From a virus: a DNA stretch of 42,098 bases. Under the pieces are notes generated by a model. The model saw nothing but the letters and a program-made list of their open reading frames with translations. It made no database searches and had not been told where the DNA came from. Positions 8,202-17,568 of this stretch are shown here, piece after piece. A program made the position numbers and the translations under genes. Location: positions 1-42,098 of the IMG/VR virus record IMGVR_UViG_3300045135_000709; one strand, written 5' to 3'. Within the stretch, counting starts at the first letter, position 1, and every line of letters starts with the position of its first letter.

Positions 8202-9805
8202 TAGTAATAATGCTCCTGCTCGAAAGGTATATGCCAGCTTCTGTCCTTTAATTCATCTTCCATCTCCAACATATCAATAAAATCACTTGCATCATCTACG
8301 AAGCCAAAAGGCACAATGTCTTCTTCAATCTCTTGCATACGTTGTTGAAACATAAGTTCTTTGAGATTGATATCTGTCATGTCTGCAAAATAAGAACTCG
8401 TTGCAAAGAAGCCAAACATAACCAGATTCATCATGAGATCATCATGGTTGCCTTCACTGGCTTCATACGATTGACCCTTTGCAACAAAAGTGGATATCTC
8501 AAGAATAGTATTCTCGTCATAGATTTCGAGTTTACCTTCTTCGATAATATCCTTGATACCTGAGCAACCTAGTCTTTTTGTTTTACGGTTAATCTCGATG
8601 CCCATCTTATTTTTAGAAGCAGACTCTACGTGCATATTTTCATATTCAAGATCAAGATACAGACCATTACAAACTAATGTACCTTGATCATTTGACTCAA
8701 TTACAACATATGCTTGATTGTAGACAGTCGCATACTTATATATAATATTAGGAAAGAGCAAGGGAGATATAGTGTTGCACCGATATACAGCAACCTGTTG
8801 GAAAGGTCTCGTGCTAAGATCGATTACTGTAAAAGTAGAATAATCCTGTCCTCTTCCCTTCGATACATCAACAGTCATGATGTATTCATGGTCCTCTTGT
8901 GTCTCTTTGTACACGAGTAGGTAACCATTCTCTAGTATTTTTATAGGGTTTAATGCACGAAGTGACAGTAGTGTTGATGCATTGATCAGTGTGTCGCCTG
9001 TACCGAAGAACGTGTTACCAAACTCTTGGTCGAACTGCAATTGAGATGTGTTCGCAATTGTTTGTTGTTTCCATTTCTCATCACGACCGGGAACATCCCA
9101 CCAGTTTACTGTAAATGGCTTATATTCATTAGTTCCCTGTACAGCACCTTCCCATATCTTATGAAAGATATTACCTATTCCATTTGCCGTAGAAGTAATA
9201 ATAACCTTCGTATCTTTACCCGAAGAAATAACAGGGTATGTTGAAGTATAGAATTCAGAGGCTCTTTCAACAAAAGCAAACTCATCCAAAAAAAGTAAGT
9301 TAACAGACATACCACGTATAGAACTGCCAGAAGTGGAAGCGGCAATAATGCGAGAGTTATTACTAAACTCAATACTACCTTTGTTGAGTATTTTGCAACC
9401 AGGTTGGAGAAAGAACGGAAGGTTCTCAAGTGCCAGTGTAACACGGGCGAGCATTTCTCTTGCGGTCGATCCTTTGTTCGCAAGAATCGTAATTGTTTTT
9501 TCAGGGTGGAAAATAGCGTACCATAAAAGATAAACAACAGAAGAGATAGACTTACCACTTTGTCGACAAGCAAGGACAACACTGAATCGATGCGAGTTGA
9601 AATGCTTGAACATTTCTTCTTGATATGGGTATAGATCAAAATTAACAAGTCCTTTATCAAGATTAATAATCTTTACAAAATGACGAGCAAAATACGCAGG
9701 ATCATTCATGCACTTAATGTATTCAGAAACTTGTTCAGAGGTAAATTGTTCTTGAACGCCATCTGCCTTGACGTTCACATTACCCATATAATGTTTGCTA
9801 CTCAT
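8201..9805 (-). CDS. gp17: terminase large subunit, ATPase and nuclease (T4 gp17 family)
   Basis: The DNA-packaging motor, 534 residues (T4 gp17 is 610; the N terminus is shorter here). It pumps DNA through the portal and cuts concatemers. The ATPase domain shows Walker A CRQSGKS (80-86), Walker B LLFLDEF (170-176, with D174 and catalytic E175) and a coupling motif ITSTANG (203-209). The RNase H-like nuclease domain shows D313 (TVDVSKG), E370 (VIESNDQG) and D455 or D456 (NHDDLM), with spacing matching the T4 triad D401-E458-D542. No intein or frameshift interrupts it. The ATG overlaps the gp16 stop and the stop overlaps the oxygenase ATG, so the three are translationally coupled. Confidence 0.98.
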   Translation of the reverse strand: MSSKHYMGNVNVKADGVQEQFTSEQVSEYIKCMNDPAYFARHFVKIINLDKGLVNFDLYPYQEEMFKHFNSHRFSVVLACRQSGKSISSVVYLLWYAIFHPEKTITILANKGSTAREMLARVTLALENLPFFLQPGCKILNKGSIEFSNNSRIIAASTSGSSIRGMSVNLLFLDEFAFVERASEFYTSTYPVISSGKDTKVIITSTANGIGNIFHKIWEGAVQGTNEYKPFTVNWWDVPGRDEKWKQQTIANTSQLQFDQEFGNTFFGTGDTLINASTLLSLRALNPIKILENGYLLVYKETQEDHEYIMTVDVSKGRGQDYSTFTVIDLSTRPFQQVAVYRCNTISPLLFPNIIYKYATVYNQAYVVIESNDQGTLVCNGLYLDLEYENMHVESASKNKMGIEINRKTKRLGCSGIKDIIEEGKLEIYDENTILEISTFVAKGQSYEASEGNHDDLMMNLVMFGFFATSSYFADMTDINLKELMFQQRMQEIEEDIVPFGFVDDASDFIDMLEMEDELKDRSWHIPFEQEHYY

Positions 9806-10151
9806 CAGATATTATTTCTTTCTCTTTTTCGCTTATCAATAGTTTCTGTAACTCAGACGTGCTCCCAATAAAAACATTGTTGTTCGTAATCGCTTTCTGT
9901 TCTTCTTTCTTATTTTTATCTGTTGTGACTTCTTTAGTAATTTTATTTAGCTCCATCAACTTGTCATTGACATCAGCAATACCTTTGATCATATTAGACA
10001 GAACTTCGAAAGCACGAGGATGTTCAGACTCTCGTGCAACTTCGATCATCAGATCAAGAGACTCTCTACCTTTTTCGATCAACTCATAATAAGTTGATCT
10101 TGAGTATTCATAGTCGTCTTTGACGTTTTTGTTTTCGTTATCATCACTCAT
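9798..10151 (-). CDS. gp16: terminase small subunit (T4 gp16 family)
   Basis: A 117-residue, highly charged helical protein directly upstream of and overlapping gp17, the canonical position of the small terminase. The central block (SRSTYYELIEKGRESLDLMI, then EHPRAFEVLSNMIKGIADVNDKLMELNK) matches the T4-like coiled-coil oligomerisation domain that forms a ring and regulates gp17. It is shorter than T4 gp16 (164 residues), with little N-terminal DNA-binding extension. The Lys/Glu-rich linker (TTDKNKKEEQK) leads to a C-terminal peptide likely to contact gp17. Identification rests on the helical core and gene order. Confidence 0.88.
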   Translation of the reverse strand: MSDDNENKNVKDDYEYSRSTYYELIEKGRESLDLMIEVARESEHPRAFEVLSNMIKGIADVNDKLMELNKITKEVTTDKNKKEEQKAITNNNVFIGSTSELQKLLISEKEKEIISDE

Positions 10152-10152
10152 A

Positions 10153-13100
10153 TTATATACTTTCTATTGATATAGATGCGGAGAAGAACACACTGTTAGA
10201 GATCGACGTTCCTGTGGGTCCAGTTATAGTTGCAGTGACTGTCATAGTCGCACTTGTTGTACTTCCTGGAGGACCTTCTGTAAATACGGTTTCAATATAC
10301 CACAGTCGATCTTGATCTAAAGTTAATGGTGTGTCATAAGAACCAGAAACTGTTTCATAATCACCGTCTTCTGCAATAGTAATAGTAACATATGCTTCAA
10401 ATTCGGCTGGATCGAATGTTCCTGTAATCCAATCGCCAACCTTGGTGAACGCTCCTTGATTTGGTTGCGTTGGATCATCTGCCCAAATTTCACCATTTGA
10501 TCTGAACTCTAAAGACGCTCTCGCTCTTCCACGTAATGCAACGAAAAACTCTACACTGTTATCAGGTATTTCGTTGGTTAACGTGTATGGTAAAGTTGTG
10601 ATGTTCTGTATCGTAACGACTTCGGACGCAAGACTTGTTGTTGATAACTCTGCATCATAAAGTATCCATGTATAACCACCGTTATCAGTGCTTGGTTCTT
10701 CAACGGTTTGTACAGTAAACGTACCATTGTTGCTCGATACAGACACTGATCCAAATGCTTCACTAGTGGGTGAGAACCAACCCCATTGAGAATCAGGTGC
10801 GAACGTAAGAACTACAGGATTGGGTGAGCTTTGCGAAGCGGCTTGACTCATGGTAACACCACCGCTTCCAATACTTACGATTGTTCCATTGATACCCAAA
10901 TTCGCTTGAGCAGACATACCAAGATTCAACCCTGCTGTGCTAGACATAGGTATGAAAGTCGAACCAGAAGTTACACTAGTTGCGGTTACTGGTACGAATC
11001 CTGCGGGTCTATAATAGTACGTTCCGTTAGTTATGTTTGTACCGCTTACAGTAAATGTAATTAAATCACCTTCATTGGGTGTTGTATTGTCTGCGGTCAA
11101 GGTAAATGTTGGAGCTAATACTGCGGGATCTTCGATAGTCACACTTACAGATCCAATGGTCAGTGTTGGTGAACCAGACGCATAATCACCTAATGTTACC
11201 GTTGCAGTCACTGTGCGATCTGCTTCGTTGATACCATTATCACCTAAAGTTGGGAACGCATAGATCACTAAGCCAGTAGCAGAGGATACGCTAATAGTTG
11301 CTTGAGATTCTGAATACTGACTCGCACCATCTCCTGACAGTTCGATATACAACGTTTCGTTTTGGTTTGTGTTAACAGGATCAACACCAATGTACAAGTT
11401 TGCTTCTTCAGTAATGGTTGTTACAGTTGCCGCACCTGCAAGACCGTCGTATGCATTAACTGTGTATTCAGGTACAGACTCAGTTCCGATTGAAACTGTT
11501 GAAGATGTAGCCACAGTGACAAGTGATGAGTTACCAACAACCACCCTAAACTGATCAGCAATATCACGAATATAATCTTCTCTAACAACAAGATCGAATG
11601 AGCCTGTACCGCTTGTTACGGTAAACGAACCTCTACTCGTACTTGTTGCAAAGCCTGAAGTGAAGTCAAATGACGTGAGATTTCCTGAAACTTGTTGTAC
11701 ATAGTAGTTGTATGTACCATCTGCTTCGTTCGTTCCTGCGGTGAATGTAAACGTAACTGTTCGTTGAGCCAACGTACCATCTTCGATGACAGTTGTCTTG
11801 TCTGGAACAACAGTAGATGCGACTACAGAAGTTCCGAGAATAGATCCGAACGCCGAAGCAAGTTCAGTTCCACCTGTCGCCGCATCATAGATATACGCTT
11901 CGTAGTATTCTGTATCCGTATCACCGTTCGTTGCATATGTCAATGAGAAACTACCCGTTCCACCCGAAATCACAATCTCTTGTCGTGATCCATCTCTAGG
12001 TGGTGTCGTAGTCCAATCAGCATCCGAAGTTGGAGTTGGTGGTGCATTAGCAATATACAAATAAACCGAACCATCAGGAATGTTTGTTCCTGAAACAGAA
12101 TAGGTGACACCATCACCTTCGTTACCAACAGAAGGATCAATTTCTAATACGTAAACTGCCGCTTCGTCTGTAATATCAAACGTATCATTGACAGTTAATG
12201 GCAAGGCATCGTCTGTTACCGTGATTGTTATTGTTGTCGGACCTTGATATGTGTCGTTGGCTGTAGTCGGAACAGTCAATACTGTGCTAGTGCTAGTTAA
12301 TTCAATTTGACCTGAGGTCGCAGAAATACGACTATCGCTGGTCAAAGTCCAATCGAGAATCTTACCTACATCATCCGGATCGCAAGTGATTGTGGCGACA
12401 ATATCTTCGCCTTCAACGATGTTAGCGGCACTTACAGCCAGAGCAGGCGCTACGTTGCCTACATTGAGTTCGAAAGAATCGATATCAACACCTTCTGAGT
12501 TTCGTAAACGAAAAACAAATGTTTCTGTTCCTTCTGTCCATCCATCAACTCTTGGAGTCAGATCAATTGATCCTGTTGTGAGTGCACTCGTAACGATTTC
12601 AATACCATTAACTTCATTAGTCGTCAATGTTGTTGATATGTCAATCTCACTTGGATTCCATCTATTTGGTAAGACCTGTGTGAAGTCAGAATCGAACGCC
12701 GCTGTTGGTGAACCAGTAGAAGCCGTTGAATCAAAATACCAATACAGTTTTGTATCACCATAGTATTCTGCATTCGTGCTCGTAAACGTTATTGAAGTTG
12801 TTTGACCTTCATTTATATTGAAAGAAGGGTTTGCAGTAATTGACCACGAAGGTACGACATCTCCTATCAAAATTGTTGCTTCGTCTAAAATTCGTCCAGA
12901 TTTATCCTCAAGATATAGTTTAAAAGATTCATTGCCTTCTAAAGGATCAGTTTCGGCATCGATATTAGGGATCAATATGATATAGTTTTCACTATTGTTG
13001 ATTTCTAAATACTGTTTATTGTTTGAATCATACAATGGTGTCAATGCACTAAAATCTGAATCGGACGTTGTTAGATGTTCACCATACCAATATACGGCAT

Positions 13101-13848
13101 CAGTTCCGCCATTTCTAACATTGGTTCCCTGAACGTACATAGCAAGAGGTGTGCCTTCTGCTACAGTGAATGGACCCCCAAAACTGTAAGTCGGAGTTGT
13201 ATATTGTTCAATCACATCATTTACAGTAACAATGTTAGCTTCAACTTCATCGACAAGGAATACTTCACCACCTAGATACATGCCAGCGGGGTGTGTGAAC
13301 AGTTTGAACACATCTTTCCAACGAGAGATAGAAATGCCTACTCGAACAAGTAACGCAAACGTTTGATAGAGTTTATCGTCGGTCAAATATCGAAGGGAGT
13401 CCGCACCGATACGTGATTCAACATCACCAACAATAAAGATATTTTCTTTGGGATATAGAACTTCTACGTCTTCACCATAGAACGAACGGAAGAACCACTC
13501 GATAGCAAACTTGGTGCCCTTAGATCGAAACAAGATATTCGAGAAGTTTGCGGCGGCTCTTAGTTCTGTGTCATTAGAACCAAAACCTTTAAAGTAGGCT
13601 TCACCTAGAAGTAACTCATCTTCAATGTATGTGAGTAGTTCGATATCAGTTTCGTTAATGTCACGAGCCGCAAACAAGTGATGAAGAAGCTCGGTGCCTG
13701 TTTCACCTTCTTGAAACTCATAGTATCTTTCAAGTAATGCTATGAACTTAGGGTAATACTCAGCGAAGTGTTCAGGCAAGACACTTTCAACCTGCATCTC
13801 TCGCAGGTTGAGTTTGCGTCTTCTTTTGTTATTAAACTGATTATGCAT
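10153..13848 (-). CDS. large virion protein: conserved N-terminal domain plus Calx-beta/Ig-like repeats (1231 aa)
   Basis: The first 210 or so residues are globular and conserved-looking (PEHFAEYYPKFIALLERYYE, RSKGTKFAIEWFFRSFYGED, YPKENIFIVGD). I associate this with baseplate or tail-attached proteins of marine T4-like phages. The remaining thousand residues are a chain of about eight beta modules whose starts show a recurring acidic-Gly motif (TVAEGTPL, NINEGQTT, NIVEGEDI, GNEGDGVT, TPNEGDLI), typical of Calx-beta or related immunoglobulin-like folds. Such modules often extend fibres or bind surface carbohydrate. There is no T4 counterpart at this position: it sits between gp15 and gp16, which are neighbours in T4. 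Its stop is one base before the gp16 start. A tail-fibre or baseplate-anchored adhesin is the best inference. Confidence 0.8.
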   Translation of the reverse strand: MHNQFNNKRRRKLNLREMQVESVLPEHFAEYYPKFIALLERYYEFQEGETGTELLHHLFAARDINETDIELLTYIEDELLLGEAYFKGFGSNDTELRAAANFSNILFRSKGTKFAIEWFFRSFYGEDVEVLYPKENIFIVGDVESRIGADSLRYLTDDKLYQTFALLVRVGISISRWKDVFKLFTHPAGMYLGGEVFLVDEVEANIVTVNDVIEQYTTPTYSFGGPFTVAEGTPLAMYVQGTNVRNGGTDAVYWYGEHLTTSDSDFSALTPLYDSNNKQYLEINNSENYIILIPNIDAETDPLEGNESFKLYLEDKSGRILDEATILIGDVVPSWSITANPSFNINEGQTTSITFTSTNAEYYGDTKLYWYFDSTASTGSPTAAFDSDFTQVLPNRWNPSEIDISTTLTTNEVNGIEIVTSALTTGSIDLTPRVDGWTEGTETFVFRLRNSEGVDIDSFELNVGNVAPALAVSAANIVEGEDIVATITCDPDDVGKILDWTLTSDSRISATSGQIELTSTSTVLTVPTTANDTYQGPTTITITVTDDALPLTVNDTFDITDEAAVYVLEIDPSVGNEGDGVTYSVSGTNIPDGSVYLYIANAPPTPTSDADWTTTPPRDGSRQEIVISGGTGSFSLTYATNGDTDTEYYEAYIYDAATGGTELASAFGSILGTSVVASTVVPDKTTVIEDGTLAQRTVTFTFTAGTNEADGTYNYYVQQVSGNLTSFDFTSGFATSTSRGSFTVTSGTGSFDLVVREDYIRDIADQFRVVVGNSSLVTVATSSTVSIGTESVPEYTVNAYDGLAGAATVTTITEEANLYIGVDPVNTNQNETLYIELSGDGASQYSESQATISVSSATGLVIYAFPTLGDNGINEADRTVTATVTLGDYASGSPTLTIGSVSVTIEDPAVLAPTFTLTADNTTPNEGDLITFTVSGTNITNGTYYYRPAGFVPVTATSVTSGSTFIPMSSTAGLNLGMSAQANLGINGTIVSIGSGGVTMSQAASQSSPNPVVLTFAPDSQWGWFSPTSEAFGSVSVSSNNGTFTVQTVEEPSTDNGGYTWILYDAELSTTSLASEVVTIQNITTLPYTLTNEIPDNSVEFFVALRGRARASLEFRSNGEIWADDPTQPNQGAFTKVGDWITGTFDPAEFEAYVTITIAEDGDYETVSGSYDTPLTLDQDRLWYIETVFTEGPPGSTTSATMTVTATITGPTGTSISNSVFFSASISIESI

Positions 13849-13851
13849 CTA

Positions 13852-15357
13852 TTATACACCAGACGAGATTTTCATCGTCCCATTATCATTCCATAACTGG
13901 CCAGCATTGACTGGATCTACTGTAGGTAAGTTGTCGATTATCACAACCGTGTTAGGACCAACAGAGTTGGTAATGTTCAACGCACCCGTCTTAGTATCTA
14001 TATATGCATTCGATCCATCGTGTCTAATATCTAGATCTTCATCAGCACCTAACGAAAATGTGTTTGTGTCCGATGCTATCACCAATTTATTATTGGCAGG
14101 ATTGTATCTAAGAGATGATACTGTGTTGACACCGTCACCACCCGAGACGGCGCTTCCCATATGCAAATAGTAAGTTGCATCATCCGACACAGTTATTACG
14201 CTAACATTGGTGGCGGTCGTTGCAGTGACAGCGTCGACGTTTGTAATTGATGAACCATCACCTGCAAAGAATGTCGCATTGAATGTTTCTGTCGAGGCAT
14301 CATAAGAAAGACCTGCCGATGCTGAAACACTGTCTCGACCTGTTGTGGTCTCTTTGAGCATGACATAGTTAGTGCCTGTCGCCAATTTCGAAGTCGTTTT
14401 TTTAGACCATTCAGCGCCACCAAAAAGATAAATGTCAGTTTCATTCGCTCCACCAGAGATAACATTGGTGACAGGATTGAATAAAAAGTTTCCGTCGGTG
14501 TTTGTGCTGTCTGCACCTGTAGCGGTTGGTCTAAATGATACGTAATAATTTTGATCTTGTGTACCAAGTGTTGCTTCGACAAGTGTAGCGGTTGTTGCAT
14601 CAGCAGTAATGTTTGTCAGAAGACTACCATCACCCGCAAAGAATCCTGCTGTTAAAAGATTTTCATTCGGATTGTATGTGAAGTTAGCATCAGTCGAAAC
14701 ACTGTCAACACCAGGAGAGTTCGATACAAACGTTGGGAAGTATACCGCATCTGTGTTTACTTGAATAGTTTGTATTTTCTTGGCGACATCTGATATAATA
14801 GAATGATATGCACTGTCTGCTCGAACAGCGTTCTCGGCTTGATTAGCAAATTCAGATATGATTGCAAAACGTGCATGATCAGCACTGTCTGATTTCTCGG
14901 CAAACGGTACGTTGAATAATCCTGATCCGTCGCCGTTGATAACACCAAGAACATAGAGATCGCTGTCAACTGTTAGTTCACCGTCAACTGCTACACCACA
15001 TCCGTAACCTGATCTTGTCGGTGCGGAGTCACGAAGACATTTCAAAGAAGTCCCGACACCAATCAATGATTCAAGATATTCTTGAGTGATGAGTGTTGAA
15101 AGATCTGTTACTTCGTTTCCTAATCCATCAATGAATGATCCTGTGACAGTTAGATTTCCAGTGACCTTAGAACCATCATCAGTGTCATCGATGTTTCGGT
15201 TGCGTAGTAATAAAATGTCTTCTATTGCAACTCTTTTTGTAATCAAAGAACTTATGTCATTAACGACCAGTTGATCTGAGTCGGTAATAGCATTAGTGAT
15301 GGGTAGCGAAGCTGGGCTATCCATCAATAAGAGTTGTGAAATTTTTACGTCTGCCAT
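13852..15357 (-). CDS. tail-fibre-like virion protein with GDG repeats (501 aa)
   Basis: A 501-residue protein starting MADVKISQLL. It contains three copies of a phage-fibre motif around Gly-Asp-Gly-Ser: INGDGSGLFNV (140-150), FFAGDGSLLTNI (239-250) and FFAGDGSSITNV (363-374). Each follows a segment ending in an NFxYNP-like strand. The C terminus (DLDIRHDGSNAYIDTKTG, then VNAGQLWNDNGTMKISSG) is also frequent in marine phage tail proteins. An alanine-rich run near 155-195 (AEKSDSADHARFA, ANQAENAVRADSA) is probably helical coiled coil. No catalytic motif is visible. It lies between gp15 and the 1231-residue gene, has a weak late-promoter-like sequence ahead and is likely a fibre or fibre-associated subunit. 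Confidence 0.75.
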   Translation of the reverse strand: MADVKISQLLLMDSPASLPITNAITDSDQLVVNDISSLITKRVAIEDILLLRNRNIDDTDDGSKVTGNLTVTGSFIDGLGNEVTDLSTLITQEYLESLIGVGTSLKCLRDSAPTRSGYGCGVAVDGELTVDSDLYVLGVINGDGSGLFNVPFAEKSDSADHARFAIISEFANQAENAVRADSAYHSIISDVAKKIQTIQVNTDAVYFPTFVSNSPGVDSVSTDANFTYNPNENLLTAGFFAGDGSLLTNITADATTATLVEATLGTQDQNYYVSFRPTATGADSTNTDGNFLFNPVTNVISGGANETDIYLFGGAEWSKKTTSKLATGTNYVMLKETTTGRDSVSASAGLSYDASTETFNATFFAGDGSSITNVDAVTATTATNVSVITVSDDATYYLHMGSAVSGGDGVNTVSSLRYNPANNKLVIASDTNTFSLGADEDLDIRHDGSNAYIDTKTGALNITNSVGPNTVVIIDNLPTVDPVNAGQLWNDNGTMKISSGV

Positions 15358-15385
15358 AGTTCTATGTCTCAGGTTTTTATTTGGT

Positions 15386-15393
15386 TATTTAGC
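15386..15393 (-). promoter_or_regulatory. weak late-promoter-like octamer (GCTAAATA)
   Basis: GCTAAATA overlaps the gp15 stop codon and lies about 29 bases ahead of the 501-residue gene. It matches the octamer ahead of gp20 in its CTAAATA core, but not the exact TATAAATA consensus. Confidence 0.35.
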
Positions 15394-16672
15394 TGTAAGT
15401 TACGTTTAGATTCACGGTTGCTGTCTCACTTGAACCAGTCTCAGAAGAAACACGATACACAAATGAGTCAAGTCCAGTATAAGGAGCATTCGGTATGTAC
15501 TCGAATAATCCAGTTGATGCATTCAAAACATTGACAGTTCCGTTCGAAGGTTGTCCTCCTGCCGCAACCGAATAAGTTACAGGACTTGCCTCGGGATTAT
15601 CATTTGCACCAACGTTTATTGTGATAGCTGGTTCTAATGCCGAGTATGTTGCCACAACGGTGTCGTTTACTAGATCACTTACAGGAGAAACTGTAACATT
15701 TATCGCAATATCTTTTCCTAGTACATTGACATTGAATGTATCAGAACCGTTAAAGTCGGCATTTGGTGTGTATGTCCAAGTGCCTTTGGCGTCAATGCGA
15801 CCATATTGATTCGTCGTTACCTCAGTAAGCGTTGCTGTTGCAGAACCGTTAGTAGGATTTGAAACGGTAAACTCTGTCGGTTCACTTGGAAGATTGAGAA
15901 CTTCAAATGTCGAAACGGTAACAGATGTATCTTCAGCCGTCACAGCCGTAGTTGAAATTGCATCGAATGCCGTGTCACCAATCAACGTAGAGTACAATAC
16001 GGTGTTATCGTCAAAGTCATAGAAGTTGACACTCGTACCGTATATAATAGAAGAACTGGTGTTGATGCTCTTATATAAGTTGATCTTCATATCAAAGTCA
16101 AGTGTATAGATAATTGTTCGGCGTGCTTCTAATGGTGCCTCATAATCATCACTGAATGTTGTGCCAGTCAGAGTGATCGGTGTGTCTTCTAGAATATCAA
16201 AGTCGTCGAGAGGCTTTACTGTCACTGTGTATTGTGGTGTAAAATAAGGCAGTATTTGTTCAACGACTTGCAATGCATCATCTTGTGATTTTGCATAGAT
16301 GTTCAATTGAAATGAAATCAAATAAGGAACGGGTGTGTATACCTTACTACCCGTTCCATCAAACGTTGTAGGATATTTTGTACACGAATTTGTCTTGGGT
16401 AATTGTCTAGCCGCATCATACTGCATCGCCAATATTTCAAACGACATACGAGGTAACTTGACAGCGATTTGACGTTCTGCATCCTCACCGTTGTTCATGG
16501 CGTCAATACGAGCGAGAAAGTCACGACGAGGTGCGTATGATAAAGGCACCTTCACTTGACTTATAACATTGCCACTGGAACTTTTACGAATGATTTTTAT
16601 ATCATTGAACAGAGATCCAAAAACAGCAACTGCTTTTCGTATTCTTTGATGATAGAAATGATCACCTAGCAT
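15389..16672 (-). CDS. gp15: tail sheath stabiliser and completion protein (T4 gp15 family) with C-terminal cadherin/VCBS-like domains
   Basis: The N-terminal 215 or so residues match the T4 gp15 family, the hexamer capping the tail tube and sheath and joining tail to head: start LGDHFYHQRIRKAVAVFGSLFNDI, KVPLSYAPRRDFLARI, then the conserved PRMSFEI and YDFDMK-like strands (YTLDFDMKINLYK). T4 gp15 is 272 residues; this one is 427. The extra C-terminal part holds two beta modules of VCBS/cadherin-like type: NGSATATLTE with GTWTYTPNADFNGSDTFNV, then SNGTVNVLNASTGLFEYIPN with YTGLDSFVYRV. These would project from the neck and may decorate the virion. Gene order 13-14-15 supports the call. The ATG overlaps the gp14 stop (TAATG). 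Confidence 0.88.
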   Translation of the reverse strand: MLGDHFYHQRIRKAVAVFGSLFNDIKIIRKSSSGNVISQVKVPLSYAPRRDFLARIDAMNNGEDAERQIAVKLPRMSFEILAMQYDAARQLPKTNSCTKYPTTFDGTGSKVYTPVPYLISFQLNIYAKSQDDALQVVEQILPYFTPQYTVTVKPLDDFDILEDTPITLTGTTFSDDYEAPLEARRTIIYTLDFDMKINLYKSINTSSSIIYGTSVNFYDFDDNTVLYSTLIGDTAFDAISTTAVTAEDTSVTVSTFEVLNLPSEPTEFTVSNPTNGSATATLTEVTTNQYGRIDAKGTWTYTPNADFNGSDTFNVNVLGKDIAINVTVSPVSDLVNDTVVATYSALEPAITINVGANDNPEASPVTYSVAAGGQPSNGTVNVLNASTGLFEYIPNAPYTGLDSFVYRVSSETGSSETATVNLNVTYS

Positions 16673-17565
16673 TATGGATCTCCAAACGGATTAGATTCGC
16701 TAAAGTCGATGAAGTCAATATCACCACCCTGATCCACAGTATCGAAATCATCGTTCTGTGCACCATCTTGCAAGTCTTCATCGACGGATGTTGGTGTACC
16801 CGATGCCAAAGAATTTGCACCTACCACTTGACTACCTGCAACAAACGTAGTATAATTGCCATTAGTGGCTCCACTATGCGAAACATAGACTTTAATAGCA
16901 TTCGAAACCGAAGCATCAATATCAACCACTTCAGCACTGATTACATTAGTACCAATCGTCTGGGATACAGTTTCACCAATCTCAAAATCACCAGAGATTG
17001 AACTGAATGTAAGTATAGTTTGGTACGCATGGTAACCTTCAACATTATCAACGATCTGTCTTCCTGTGTCAAAGTCTTCATCATTATAATCAAACAATTC
17101 GCATCGCATCTTAAATACAGGTAGATTCTTTAACTGATAGAATGGTGATTCATCTTCTACTTTTGTGATCTCAAAGATAGAACCAGACAATTTCAAAAAG
17201 ATAAGATCGCCTTCTCGTGGACGATAGAATGGTTCTTCTTCAGAGTTCTCGAACATACCAACACGATCTTTCCATCGTCTACGTGAAACAATGAATGTTG
17301 CCGCATCTCGAATCTCTACACCAAACTTAGTAAACAGATCACCTTCACCATCAAAGCCTTCTACATTCTCAATGTACATTTCAATCTGATAAGCATTATC
17401 AAATCGTGACACATTGTCATCATCAAAGATGGTGTCTCTGTTGACTATTTCTCTAGGAATATAATAAACGTCCTGACCATAGATCTTCAAAGATTCGATA
17501 ATCAAATCTTCATAAAGATTCTGTTCAGACTTGACGCCTTGTGTAAAGTAGAGATTCGTAGCCAT
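16672..17565 (-). CDS. gp14: neck protein (T4 gp14 family)
   Basis: A 297-residue homologue of T4 gp14 (256 residues), one of the two neck proteins that complete the head and accept the tail. The family signature is the N-terminal half: LYFTQGVKSEQNLYEDLIIE, DVYYIPREIVNRDTIFDDD, then FTKFGVEIRDAATFIVSRRR and REGDLIFLKLSGSIFEI. The C terminus is acidic and low in complexity (DEDLQDGAQNDDFDTVDQGG, ending in SESNPFGDP). It lies 3 bases after gp13 and overlaps gp15 by one base, forming the tight 13-14-15 unit expected for T4-like phages. Confidence 0.94.
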   Translation of the reverse strand: MATNLYFTQGVKSEQNLYEDLIIESLKIYGQDVYYIPREIVNRDTIFDDDNVSRFDNAYQIEMYIENVEGFDGEGDLFTKFGVEIRDAATFIVSRRRWKDRVGMFENSEEEPFYRPREGDLIFLKLSGSIFEITKVEDESPFYQLKNLPVFKMRCELFDYNDEDFDTGRQIVDNVEGYHAYQTILTFSSISGDFEIGETVSQTIGTNVISAEVVDIDASVSNAIKVYVSHSGATNGNYTTFVAGSQVVGANSLASGTPTSVDEDLQDGAQNDDFDTVDQGGDIDFIDFSESNPFGDP

Positions 17566-17568
17566 TTA

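Noticed and set aside
9175-9660. 161-codon minus-strand frame within the gp17 gene
   Set aside because: It is out of frame with the terminase, which shows every catalytic motif; the product is a Leu/Ser-rich shadow.
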